Below are positions 16,608 through 26,800 of a stretch of 64,000 nt of DNA, in pieces. A program made the translations under genes and the position numbers. How positions within the stretch are numbered: position 1 is the stretch's first letter; each line of letters begins with the position of its first letter. Under the pieces are notes generated by a model that saw only the letters and a list, made by a program, of their open reading frames with translations, had not been told where the DNA came from and searched no databases. This DNA is from JAUIAI01 sp049680625 (GTDB lineage: Bacteria; Pseudomonadota; Gammaproteobacteria; Burkholderiales; Burkholderiaceae_E), in NCBI GenBank assembly GCA_049680625.1, contig JBAUID010000221.1:11153-75152 (forward strand), in the 5' to 3' direction.

Positions 16608-19196
16608 ATGTCGACAGTTATTGCACCTTCCTGGCTCGACAACCTGAAAGCCTCATACCAGGTGCAGCGAAACGAGGCAATCGAGCGCTTTCGCGAAGAC
16701 CGCAAACCTGTACGCCTGACCGTTGATTTATGTGCGGCCACTGACGCGGTGGTCCGCAAACTGTGGAGCCAGGCCGGTATGCCACAGGCCTGTTGCCTGC
16801 TTGCTGTTGGCGGCTACGGCCGCGGTGAATTGTTTCCTTCATCTGATATTGATCTGCTTATTTTGTTGTCAGCGGAACCTGACGAGAAAACCAGCAAAGC
16901 AGTTGAGCTCTTTGTCAGCCTCGGATGGGACAGCGGACTTGCGATCGGTCATTCCGTCAGAACACTAAATGACTGCCGTGAACAGGAAGCGGCAGATGTC
17001 ACCGTTCAGACTGCATTGCTGGAAAGACGATGGCTTGCTGGAGACCGGTCGCTTTTCAATCAGCTGAGCGATGTCCTGGTCGACGGGCTCGGCACCTACC
17101 CGTTTTTTAAAGCGAAGTTGCAAGAATTGCGCCAGCGCCATCGCAAGTATGAAGATACGCCGTATTCTCTTGAACCGAATACCAAGGAAAGCCCGGGCGG
17201 TCTGCGCGATCTGCAGACTATCCAGTGGGTAGCCAGGCGGGCCGGCCTGGGACCGAGCTGGCAGCAAATGCAAAAAACCGGCTTGATTACCGAGGCTGAG
17301 CAACAACTGCTGGAGCATAACGAACGTTTTTTGCGGCGTATCCGCGTGGCTCTGCATATTTGCGCCGAGCGAGCCGAAGACCGGCTGGTATTTGATTTGC
17401 AAGGCAATGTCGCTGCATTCCTTGGTTATTCAGACCGACCTCAGCGCCGGGCATCCGAACAACTGATGCAAAGATACTACCGGGCGGCCAAAACCATTGT
17501 TCAGCTCACCAGTATTATCAGTCAGAATATTGACGAGCTTCTGGGGGATACGTCGAAAAGCCCTGCCCAGCCTCTTGACGACGAATTCCAGAGCCGAAAC
17601 GGCTTGCTCGAACCAATCGATCCAAAAATATTTGAGAACGAACCCGCGGCAATACTGCGTGCCTTTCGTAACCTGCAAATCCATACAAGTCTGCGGGGCA
17701 TGAGTACCCCGACCCTGCGGGCAATGTGGAATGCGCGCACCAAAATTGATGCCCGGTTTCGTCGAGAAAGATCTAATCGCCTGCTTTTCATGGAAATCAT
17801 CAAATCACCGCAAGGGGTAACCCATGCGCTGCGCTGGATGAATCAGTGGTCTATCCTTGGGCATTACCTGCCAGTGTTCCGACGCATTATCGGACGCATG
17901 CAGCACGATTTGTTCCACGTTTACACCGTCGACCAACACATCATGATGGTGCTGCGTAATCTGCGGCGCTTTGCACTGGTAGAGCACGCGCACGAGTACC
18001 CACTATGCAGCCAGCTGCTGGCCTCAATGGACGACCCCTGGCGGCTGTATGTAGCTGCCTTGTTCCACGATATTGCCAAGGGGCGAGGTGGCGACCATTC
18101 TGAACTTGGGGCTGTTGACGCCCGAGCTTTTTGCGAGAATCATTTTGTCGACCCGGACGATACCAATCTGATTTGCTTCCTGGTCACCCATCACCTGACA
18201 ATGTCGACGGTAGCTCAAAAGCAAGACATCAGTGATCCTGAAGTTGTTGAACGGTTCGCGCAAATTGTTCAAACGGAAGAAGGTCTCACCGCCTTGTATT
18301 TATTGACGGTCGCTGATATTCGCGGCACCAGCCCGAAGGTGTGGAATAACTGGAAGGGCAAATTGCTTGAAGACTTATACCGCGCCACCTTACAGGCACT
18401 TCGCGGGCGTACGCCGCAGCCGGGTCAGCGGATGGGTGTCAGGCGACGCGAGGCAATTCGACTGCTCGACCTAGGCGCCATTTCGCCAGCTGACTACAAA
18501 GACTTCTGGGACGGGTTAGAGATTTCTTATTTCCTGCGCACTGACGCGGACGAAATCGCCTGGCATACCCGCGTTTTCTCCCGCCATCGCGACCCGCAGG
18601 CACCATTGGTTCGTACCCGAATCTCTCCTTTCGGCATTGGTTTCCAGGTTGCAATTTTTCAGCCAGACCAGCATGACTTGTTTGCCCGCATCTGTGCGTA
18701 TTTCGACAAGGCTGGCCTGTCGATTCTGGACGCGAAGATTCACACCACGGGTGCCGGCCACGCCCTTGATACCTTCCTGATCGTTGACCCGTTTGCCGAC
18801 AGCCAGGACTCCAGGCAGTACCGAGACCGCCTGCCGTTAATCGAAAAGCAACTCACTGCCCACCTTGCCGATCAGTCATCATTGCCCGAGCCAAGCAGCG
18901 GACGGGTTTCGCGGCGCTCCCGGTCGTTTCCGGTAAAACCATCGGTCAACCTCAAAGCCGACGAAAGCCAGCAACGTTACCTGCTGTCAATTGTTGCCAA
19001 TGACAGAACCGGCCTGCTCTATCGTATCGCCCGCGTTCTGGCCGAGCATCAGATTGATGTCCAGACAGCGCGCATTTCCACCCTGGGTGAGCGAGCAGAA
19101 GACAGCTTCCTGGTTGCTGGCACGGCGCTTAATAATCCCCGCGAACAACTTCAGGTTGAAAACGAATTATTACAAGCAATTGAGGCCGGCGACTAA
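16608..19196 (+). CDS. glnD: Bifunctional [protein-PII] uridylyltransferase/uridylyl-removing enzyme
   Basis: GlnD (862 aa) senses glutamine and adds or removes UMP on PII proteins, controlling nitrogen assimilation. The nucleotidyltransferase motif GGYGRGELFPSSDIDLLIL is near residue 67. The GlnD-specific central helical region follows. The HD hydrolase domain carries LFHDIAKGRGGDHSE (about 485). Two C-terminal ACT domains bind glutamine (FARICAYFDKAGLSILDAKI and VANDRTGLLYRIARVLAEHQ). The ATG directly abuts the map stop (TAAATG), so translation is coupled. map-glnD adjacency is typical. Confidence 0.97.
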   Translation: MSTVIAPSWLDNLKASYQVQRNEAIERFREDRKPVRLTVDLCAATDAVVRKLWSQAGMPQACCLLAVGGYGRGELFPSSDIDLLILLSAEPDEKTSKAVELFVSLGWDSGLAIGHSVRTLNDCREQEAADVTVQTALLERRWLAGDRSLFNQLSDVLVDGLGTYPFFKAKLQELRQRHRKYEDTPYSLEPNTKESPGGLRDLQTIQWVARRAGLGPSWQQMQKTGLITEAEQQLLEHNERFLRRIRVALHICAERAEDRLVFDLQGNVAAFLGYSDRPQRRASEQLMQRYYRAAKTIVQLTSIISQNIDELLGDTSKSPAQPLDDEFQSRNGLLEPIDPKIFENEPAAILRAFRNLQIHTSLRGMSTPTLRAMWNARTKIDARFRRERSNRLLFMEIIKSPQGVTHALRWMNQWSILGHYLPVFRRIIGRMQHDLFHVYTVDQHIMMVLRNLRRFALVEHAHEYPLCSQLLASMDDPWRLYVAALFHDIAKGRGGDHSELGAVDARAFCENHFVDPDDTNLICFLVTHHLTMSTVAQKQDISDPEVVERFAQIVQTEEGLTALYLLTVADIRGTSPKVWNNWKGKLLEDLYRATLQALRGRTPQPGQRMGVRRREAIRLLDLGAISPADYKDFWDGLEISYFLRTDADEIAWHTRVFSRHRDPQAPLVRTRISPFGIGFQVAIFQPDQHDLFARICAYFDKAGLSILDAKIHTTGAGHALDTFLIVDPFADSQDSRQYRDRLPLIEKQLTAHLADQSSLPEPSSGRVSRRSRSFPVKPSVNLKADESQQRYLLSIVANDRTGLLYRIARVLAEHQIDVQTARISTLGERAEDSFLVAGTALNNPREQLQVENELLQAIEAGD

Positions 19197-19266
19197 CTCA
19201 GAGCAAAAACGCGTAACAACGCGCGCAAACGCCAGGGTCTGATTCGGTTTTCACGTTTCACGCCGA

Positions 19267-20007
19267 CTAAACGGCGCCTGCAAACACAGAGATTACCCGC
19301 CGCGCGCGCTGCATGGCCTTGTCGAGTACCGGTCCGATAGCTTCCAGCGAGATCCCCCGGCGGGAATCGCCCAGGCCCGCTGCGTAGTTGGCAACAACCG
19401 CCAGCACGGCATAAGGCAATTCCAATTCGCGCGCCAGCGCAGCCTCTGGCATGCCAGTCATCCCAACCAGGTCGCATCCGTCTCTTTCCATCCGACGGAT
19501 TTCAGCTGCCGTCTCCAGGCGTGGCCCCTGGGTACATCCGTAAGTGGCGCCATCAACAATGCTTTCATTGGCCACTTTGCCGGCAGCAAGTATCTGACTG
19601 CGCAATCCATGATCGTAGGGTTCGGTGAAATCAATATGGGTCACCGGTTCATCCGGGCCATCAAAAAAAGTTCCGATTCGATTGGCGGTATAGTCAATCA
19701 GCTGGTGTGCGGCAACCAGTGACCCGGGCTTGCAATCCTCTCGAATGCCCCCCACTGTTGCGACTGCCAGCACTTTGGTAACCCCCAGCTCACGCAGGGC
19801 CCAGATATTGGCTCGATAGTTAATCTGGTGCGGTGCCAGGGTATGCCCGTGACCGTGGCGGGCCAGAAAGACAACCGGACGCCCACCAAGCTTGCCGAGG
19901 GTCAGTGCACAAGATGGGTCGCCGTACGGGGTGCGAACAATGCGCCGACTACTATCGGTCAATTCCGACAATTTTGTCAGCCCACTGCCACCGATTACTC
20001 CAAGCAT
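19267..20007 (-). CDS. S-methyl-5'-thioinosine phosphorylase (MTAP/PNP family)
   Basis: This 246-aa purine nucleoside phosphorylase of the MTAP branch has GVIGGSGL at the N-terminus, FLARHGHGHTLAPHQINYRA for phosphate and ribose binding, and TQGPRLETAAEI. Near the C-terminus the base-contacting position reads VVANYAAG. MTA-specific enzymes have Asp residues there (TDYD in human MTAP), whereas the Pseudomonas enzyme for methylthioinosine has Asn (VVNPAAG). The Asn here argues for a 6-oxopurine substrate, making hypoxanthine plus methylthioribose-1-phosphate in methionine salvage. A good GGAG precedes the ATG. It follows ligA after 26 bp. Confidence 0.85.
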   Translation of the reverse strand: MLGVIGGSGLTKLSELTDSSRRIVRTPYGDPSCALTLGKLGGRPVVFLARHGHGHTLAPHQINYRANIWALRELGVTKVLAVATVGGIREDCKPGSLVAAHQLIDYTANRIGTFFDGPDEPVTHIDFTEPYDHGLRSQILAAGKVANESIVDGATYGCTQGPRLETAAEIRRMERDGCDLVGMTGMPEAALARELELPYAVLAVVANYAAGLGDSRRGISLEAIGPVLDKAMQRARRVISVFAGAV

Positions 20008-20033
20008 ATTGTTCTCCGAAAATACAGCTGAGA

Positions 20034-22157
20034 CTAGGTACTACCTAGCATTTGCAGTAAACCCGCCTCATCCAGTACGGTGACACCCAGTTTTTCCGCT
20101 TTGACTAGTTTACTGCCAGCTTTATCACCCGCAACAAGGTAGTTTGTTTTCGACGATACAGATCCAGTGACATTGCCTCCGTGACGTCGAATCAGATCAC
20201 CCGCCTCATCTCGGGTCAGTGTCGGCAGGCTGCCCGTCAGTACAAATATCTGTCCCGCCAGATCAACACCGGTATTTAGCACCCCCTGGGCAGTGCCGGA
20301 ATCAGTTGCCTGATCCCAGTGAATGCCGGCATTAATCAGTTGATTCATAACAGTGCGATTATGGGCCTGGCTGAAAAATTGACGAACACTGGCGATGATT
20401 TCCGGACCAAGGCCTTCCAAAGGTACTGGCTCTAATGTTTCACCCTTATTGCGACGCTTCGCATTTTCTTTTTGGACGGCTGTTTTGCGCTCGAGTAGTA
20501 AATCCCAGTCTTGCGCTGTCAAGGCATCCAGGGTTTGATATTCGGCCGCCAGTATGCGAGCGACCTCTTCACCAACGTGGCGTATGCCCAGTCCATAAAG
20601 AAAACGCGCAAACTCGGTTTTTCGCGAGGCCGCAATCGAGTCGATAATATTTTGCGCCGATTTCTTCCCCATTCGCGGTAACGACTCAATTTGCTCCGAC
20701 GTCAACATATACAAATCGGCCGGCGTGTTGACAATCGATTCATCAACAAGCATGTCAATAAGCTTTTCACCCAGACCTTCAATATCCATCGCACTGCGCT
20801 GGGCAAAATGGCGAATCGCCTGCTTGCGTTGAGCCGGACAAATCAGACCGCCGACACAACGTCGAACGGCAGCGGTTTCGTCACGCTCGGTCGGCGAACC
20901 ACAGGCAGGACACATTGTCGGCATCTCGAATAACCGGGTCTGCCCGCTTTCGCGCCGGTCTTCGATAATGCCAACCACCTGCGGAATCACGTCACCTGCC
21001 CGGCGCAATACAACCCAATCACCAATTCGAATATCTTTGCGCCGAATTTCATCCTCGTTGTGCAAAGTCGCATTGCTGACTGTAGTGCCACCAACAAAAA
21101 CCGGCTCGAGCCGGGCGACCGGTGTCAGCGCACCGGTGCGTCCCACTTGTACCTCAATATCCAGCAAGCGGGTTACCGCCTCTTCGGCGGCGAACTTATG
21201 GGCAACCGCGTAACGCGGCGCTCGCGCAACGTAGCCAATTCTCTGCTGCCAGTCGCGACGGTTCAGCTTATAGACAACCCCATCAATATCAAAGCCCAGC
21301 GACGGGCGCAATTGATTCACCTGCGCGTAATAGGCCAGCAATCCGTCCGCACCACTAACGACATCACGTGGACTGCCAACAGGAAAACCGGCCGCGACTA
21401 GCCACTCAAGCAACGCCGACTGGGTATCAGGTAGCTCAAGCCGCTCGACCTGCCCAACGCCATAGGCAAAAAATCGTAACCGACGCGCTGCCGTCGCAGA
21501 CGGGTCAAGTTGGCGCAATGAGCCGGCCGCGGCATTTCGTGGGTTCACCAGCGCCTTGGTACCGGCCAGCTCGGCCTGCGCATTGAGAGCATCGAAGTCA
21601 GCTCGAAACATCAAAACCTCGCCGCGCACCTCAAGCACAGCTTTCATTGAGTTGAACGGTGCTCGCAATCGCATCGGAATTGCGTGAATCGTTCGCAAAT
21701 TTGACGTGATGTCCTCGCCAATACTACCGTCACCGCGAGTCGCCCCTTGAACAAAGACTCCATCTTCATAGCGCAAACTGACCGCGGCACCGTCGTACTT
21801 TAGCTCGCAACTGTATTCCAACGGCCCTGCGCTCAGTTTTGCAGATGCCGCCAGATCGGTAAGCCGTCGATCAAATTCGCGCGCCTCGGCTTCGCTTAAG
21901 GCATTGCCAAGCGATAACATGGCAATCCGGTGAGTTACCTGCGTAAAACCATTGGCCGGTTTCGCGCCAACGCGCTGCGTCGGAGAATCGGGCCGTCGCA
22001 ACTGCGGATATTTTTCTTCGAGCAACTCAAGCTCACGGAACATTTTGTCGTACTCAGCATCCGGCACCGTCGGATTGTCGAGCACGTAATACTCGTAAGC
22101 GTATTGCTCAAGCGCGATACCCAGTTGCTCTGCACGGGCTAGCTCAGCACGACTAAT
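20034..22157 (-). CDS. ligA: NAD-dependent DNA ligase LigA, with apparent ATT start codon
   Basis: LigA (707 aa) seals nicks using NAD+. Domain Ia (AYEYYVLDNPTVPDAEYDKM) binds NMN. The adenylated Lys lies in CELKYDGAAVS (about residue 120). The OB fold, a four-Cys zinc finger (CPACGS...RCVGGLICPAQR), HhH motifs and a C-terminal BRCT domain (FVLTGSLPTLTRDEAGDLI) follow. The first ATG/GTG/TTG in frame is a GTG at 22085, which would remove the front of domain Ia. A perfect AGGAGG at 22163-22168 stands 5 nt before ATT at 22157. From there the protein reads (M)SRAELARAEQLGIALEQYAY, matching the family length exactly. An in-frame TGA lies ten codons before the GTG-independent start region, with no other usual start codon between. 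Confidence 0.9.
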   Translation of the reverse strand: MSRAELARAEQLGIALEQYAYEYYVLDNPTVPDAEYDKMFRELELLEEKYPQLRRPDSPTQRVGAKPANGFTQVTHRIAMLSLGNALSEAEAREFDRRLTDLAASAKLSAGPLEYSCELKYDGAAVSLRYEDGVFVQGATRGDGSIGEDITSNLRTIHAIPMRLRAPFNSMKAVLEVRGEVLMFRADFDALNAQAELAGTKALVNPRNAAAGSLRQLDPSATAARRLRFFAYGVGQVERLELPDTQSALLEWLVAAGFPVGSPRDVVSGADGLLAYYAQVNQLRPSLGFDIDGVVYKLNRRDWQQRIGYVARAPRYAVAHKFAAEEAVTRLLDIEVQVGRTGALTPVARLEPVFVGGTTVSNATLHNEDEIRRKDIRIGDWVVLRRAGDVIPQVVGIIEDRRESGQTRLFEMPTMCPACGSPTERDETAAVRRCVGGLICPAQRKQAIRHFAQRSAMDIEGLGEKLIDMLVDESIVNTPADLYMLTSEQIESLPRMGKKSAQNIIDSIAASRKTEFARFLYGLGIRHVGEEVARILAAEYQTLDALTAQDWDLLLERKTAVQKENAKRRNKGETLEPVPLEGLGPEIIASVRQFFSQAHNRTVMNQLINAGIHWDQATDSGTAQGVLNTGVDLAGQIFVLTGSLPTLTRDEAGDLIRRHGGNVTGSVSSKTNYLVAGDKAGSKLVKAEKLGVTVLDEAGLLQMLGST

Positions 22158-22162
22158 GGGAA

Positions 22163-22168
22163 CCTCCT
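22163..22168 (-). promoter_or_regulatory. Perfect Shine-Dalgarno that fixes the ATT start of ligA
   Basis: AGGAGG on the minus strand lies 5 nt upstream of ATT (22157-22155). It is about 80 nt upstream of the only conventional start (GTG at 22085), too far to serve it. It therefore supports initiation at ATT. Confidence 0.7.
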
Positions 22169-22214
22169 GGATCTGGCGGAATCAGTTTGAGTTCGCAAAA
22201 CCCGCGATCGGTTA

Positions 22215-23831
22215 TCAGTTGAAGATGCGCATCGCCTGGGCCGAACCGGCGGGCACACCAGCCGCCTGTAGCGTCTGGTAATGAGTGTCCAGCTGACGCT
22301 CAATTCGTTCGAATAGCGCGTTATCAATAGGCTGCCCGGCATCATCAACCATCCGACCATCAAAGGCTTGTGCACACTTCCACGCACACTCAACCATTTC
22401 GCGCAATGGTGCGCCTTCGCGACTTACCCGGGGTACGTCGAGTAACAACACGATTTTGTTGGCTTTGTCACCCAAAGACACCGAGAAAACCGGAACCCTG
22501 TTTTTGCCCACGCGGACAAAGCGGTTGTTGCCTTGCTCGGTAAGATTCAGCTGTTTAGATATAGTCGACAAATCACCCGGATTCAATGTTTTTTCCGCCA
22601 GCACCGTGATCGCGACCTGGGCATCCAAAGTGCCTATTTCACCGTCCAGGTTGCGAGAATGTTCGAGGACAGGATTCATGTCTGGCACATCAGCCAGGAC
22701 GTCGAGTTCGTCAGCGACGGTTTGTATCCGGTTGACAAATTCTGAGTATTCCATCGCGTTGAGCGGGCCGTGGCGATTGACTAGCAACACGGCGAAGACC
22801 AACCCGCTGTATTGTTTTGTGCTTTCGATAGCTGATGGCGCACCGGACCCATTTGACTCAATGCCAGTAACACTAACCGGCTTCGCGCCGACCCGCGAAA
22901 AGCCGTTGGTTAGGTCCGCTAGCCGGCTGCCGGTAACGTTATCCAAGGGCTGCAAGCAAACAATACAGTCGAACCGCTGTGGTCCGTCCGATGTCAAACT
23001 CGTAAAAGCTGGTGGAATCGCTTTCGTGACTGAGGCTGGTTCAGCGGATTCAGCGGATTCAGCCGAATCGACCGAATCGGCATGTTCGCCCACGGTCGCC
23101 AGATCTGTCGACGGCTCGTCAGGGTTTCCCGGAGCCATAGAACGCTTAGTTTCAGTATTCAAACCCGCAGCTTCCTTAGCCTGCGCGACCGGAGTTAAAC
23201 CCTCTTGCAAACCTGCTGATGTTTCAGTCGACTCATCGGGATCAGCCGGATCTGCGCCATGTTCAGATCCTGGCACATGACTTTGTACGGTTGACTGATC
23301 ATCGGACTCTGGCTCTGCGCCTGGTTCGGAATGTGCTTGCCCGGCTGACGGTTTGGCAATGTCTATTCCTGCGGTTTCGGAAGTATCTTCCGGCGCTTCT
23401 TCCCGGCTGGCAACGGGTACGTCCGTGTCAACACTGCCAACTTCTTTGCCAGGCACCGAAGGAAAATTAGCAGAACTGGCTGAAGTGGGGTCGCCAGAAA
23501 CAGAGTCAGCAATTTGAGATGCCTGAAATGTCTCAGGTGGGTCAGACAGATAAGATTTGTCGTCCCGGGATGCGGCATATCGGTTGTCATCCGAATCATT
23601 GCCTGCGACGAAATTTTGCGCCGGGTTACTTATTTCAAATTGGCTGCCGGCCTGCTCGGCACCATCATCAAGGCTGGGTTCTGCCCGGTTGATGTCGAGC
23701 GCAGGCGACCGATCCTGGAGCAGGTCACCCATCGTACGCCCTTCCCTGCGCACCATCCAGGCGTTATATCCAATGACACCGCCGATGCCAATGAAAACCA
23801 GAATCAGCAGTGTGATTCCGAGACTACTCAT
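22215..23831 (-). CDS. zipA: Cell division protein ZipA
   Basis: ZipA (538 aa) tethers FtsZ to the inner membrane. It has an N-terminal membrane anchor (LGITLLILVFIGIGGVIGYN, about 4-23) and a short basic stretch. A very long acidic, Ser/Asp/Glu/Pro-rich linker runs from about 40 to 265. The C-terminal FtsZ-binding domain (FDCIVCLQPLDNVTGSRLAD onward) fills the remaining ~270 residues. The linker is longer than in E. coli (328 aa in total) and contains short DNA repeats (SVDSAESAESAEPAS). It overlaps the smc stop by 4 bp and precedes ligA by 57 bp, the smc-zipA-ligA order also found in Pseudomonas. Confidence 0.93.
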   Translation of the reverse strand: MSSLGITLLILVFIGIGGVIGYNAWMVRREGRTMGDLLQDRSPALDINRAEPSLDDGAEQAGSQFEISNPAQNFVAGNDSDDNRYAASRDDKSYLSDPPETFQASQIADSVSGDPTSASSANFPSVPGKEVGSVDTDVPVASREEAPEDTSETAGIDIAKPSAGQAHSEPGAEPESDDQSTVQSHVPGSEHGADPADPDESTETSAGLQEGLTPVAQAKEAAGLNTETKRSMAPGNPDEPSTDLATVGEHADSVDSAESAESAEPASVTKAIPPAFTSLTSDGPQRFDCIVCLQPLDNVTGSRLADLTNGFSRVGAKPVSVTGIESNGSGAPSAIESTKQYSGLVFAVLLVNRHGPLNAMEYSEFVNRIQTVADELDVLADVPDMNPVLEHSRNLDGEIGTLDAQVAITVLAEKTLNPGDLSTISKQLNLTEQGNNRFVRVGKNRVPVFSVSLGDKANKIVLLLDVPRVSREGAPLREMVECAWKCAQAFDGRMVDDAGQPIDNALFERIERQLDTHYQTLQAAGVPAGSAQAMRIFN

Positions 23832-26800
23832 GCAGCCTCAGCAAACTCAGCGGCCTGATCCAGATCAACCGCAACAATGCGAGACACGCCGCGTTCAGCC
23901 ATGGTGACACCTATCAATTGTTGGGCCATTTCCATTGCAATCTTGTTATGGGAAATAAAAACAAACTGTGTTTGCTCCGACATACGGGTCACCATGTTGC
24001 GATATCGCTCAGTATTCGCATCATCGAGCGGCGCATCTACCTCATCAAGCATACAGAATGGCGCCGGATTCAGCTGGAATAACGCAAAAACAAGGGCAAT
24101 TGCCGTCAGCGCTTTTTCACCGCCTGAAAGCAAGTGAATCGATGTGTTTCGCTTACCCGGTGGGTGAGCCATGACAGTAATACCAGCGTCAAGAATTTCT
24201 TCGCCAGTGAGTTCGAGGCGGGCGTCGCCGCCGCCAAACAATTCAGGGAACAAAGTACCAAAATGTTTATTCACCGAATCGAAGGTTTCCTGAAGCAATT
24301 CGCGGGTTTCCTTGTCGATTCGACGAATCGCATCTTCAAGGGTATCAATGGCTTCGTTTAGATCGGCCAGCTGCTTATCGAGGAAGTCTTTACGTTCGCT
24401 TGCTTCTTCTAGCTCTTCAAGGGCAGCCAGATTAACCGCCCCGAGCGATTCGATTTGCTTGTTCAGCCTTGCAACCTCGCTTTGCAGCCATCCCGATTTA
24501 GGTGTTTCAGCAAAACTAGCACTTAGCAAACCCTCTGCGGCTTGATCAATACCGGCCTCATCAAGTTGCTCCTGGAACTGTTCAACGGCCAGACGTGCGG
24601 CCTGTTCTTTAAGCTGCAAATCGGTGCCGCGCTGCATCATCGGCTCACGCTCACGCTCAAGCGTCATGCGCTTTTCATCAACCACGCGCAACTCACCTGC
24701 TAATTCTTCCTGCTTCTGACGAGCCTGGCTAAGCGCTTGTTCGCGTTCCGTCCGGGTTTGAAGGCAGATCTGAAGCTGCTCGTTGGGCGTCTCGTTGTCC
24801 AGACCCCCGAGCTGCTCGCGAGCAATAGCAAGATCCTGGGTTAGCTGCACAGAACGTTCTTTAATTTCTGCGAGCGACTGGTTAAAACGCTCAACAGCAT
24901 CAGACATCGAACGCACGTCGAATTGAGCCTGCTGCTCGCTGGTCTCAGCCTCGCGCAGGCTATCGCGTAAAGCGGACACTTGCTCATCGGTCAGCGCTAG
25001 CTCACTGCGCGCCGACTCGGTCTGAGCTGACAGGTTCTGCGCCTGACTCGCGCGTTCTTCCAGGTCGGTATCAAGCGAAGTTAACAGGGTTTCGAGGCGC
25101 TCTTTTTCAGCATCACATTCGGCGACTACTTTTGCCAGGCGTTCCTTATCCAGCCTTACCTGATCAGCTTGCTGCTCGTAGCGTTGGGCCAGAATTTGCG
25201 CAGAGGACAGATCACGAGCCAGTTGCGCTTGTTCACTCTGAGCACGATCAAGGGCAGCCTTTTGCGAGGCGGCCGCGGACTCTATTTTTGCGGCATTGTT
25301 TTTAGTTTCTTCTACCCGTAATTCGTGTGCACGCCGATCTCGGGACAGGTTCTCGAGCTCGTGCTGGCGTTTCAATACGCCTTCACGTTCATTATCGGCG
25401 GCAAACAGCTGAATGGACGACGCACTGACCCGGTGACCGTCCCGAACCACAAACTCGGCACCAGCCGGCAGCAGCGACCGTCGGCGCATCGCGTCTTCAA
25501 GAGATTCCGCCAGGTAACAACCATGCAGCCAGTCGGAGATGTGGCGGCGAACCGAGTCATCCTGACATTGCACAACAGCCGACAGCGGCTTAAGCCCCGA
25601 GGGTTGTTCAGCAGAGAGCGCGGCCCCCTTGGCATCAGCAGTAAAGAGCACCAGTTTAGCCGGTGGCTGCTCCGCAGCCAGGCCGACACCCCGGTGAAGA
25701 TCGCTGATTTCGATAGCACTGACTTTCTCGCGCAGAATGTTCTCGACGGCCGCATCCCAGTCGTCACTGACCCGAAGCCGCTGCCAGACGGGCTGTAATT
25801 CACCCATTTCTCGCTGCGCGAGCCAGTCATGCATATCATTTTGACGGTCCAGCCGGTTTTGCAAATCGCGTAACGCGTCAATGCGCGCATCGACCTGCGC
25901 AAATTTTGCTTCGGCTTCACGCAAGGCCTGCTGAGCAGGCGCTCGCTGAATTTCATTGTCAGACCATGCTTTTTGCAGTTCACTGACCTGGGTGCCCGCA
26001 TCTGACTCTCGTGCAAGCGCGACAGTCACTGCGAGCTTGGCCGAATCGAGCGAGCCGACATCAAAAACGGAAAGTTCGTGCTCCTCTCCCCTGGCCCGTG
26101 CGCGACGATTGGCCACCGATTCGAGCTGATCAACTGCGCTGCGCTTTTGGGCCTCGGCCAACTCCAGTATGCGGCGGTTTTCGTTTTCGGCAGCCCGGGT
26201 TTGCTCCAGCGTCGCGCTCGCCTGGAGTAATCGCTCCGATGCTGATCGCAGCTCCGCCCGTCGTGCCTCAACTGCGGCGGCCGCGATATTGCTTTGCTCC
26301 CGGGCCTGGGCAAGCCGGGCCGTGGTTTGCTCGAACTGTTCCGTGGTCTCTGATTCGCGCTGGCTCAGGGACTCGACTTCCAGGTCGAAACGCTGGATCT
26401 GGTTGCGAAGCTGCTCTGTGTTCTCGGTGATCCGGGTAATTTCGGCCTCAATTCGGGAAACCTCCGCATTAGCCTCGTAGTATGCGCCCTGGGCAGAATG
26501 CACTGCCGACCCCGCTTCTTCGTATTGCTGGCGAATCGCTTCAGCCCGGGTTTCGGTAGCACGCAGCTGACTGATCGTGTGCTCCAGTTCGGTCGCGGCC
26601 TGGGCTGTCGATGCCGCCGCTTTCACCTGGTTGTCGCGCGCATCATTGCGCTTGACAAGCCACAGCATGCGCTGCTTTTTCAGACGGTCTTCGTCCATTT
26701 TTTTGTAGCGCCCGGCGACCTCCGCCTGCTTATGCAATCGCTCAATGCGAGACGTCAGCTCGCGATCTATGTCTTCGACCCGGGTCAGATTGTCGCGGGT

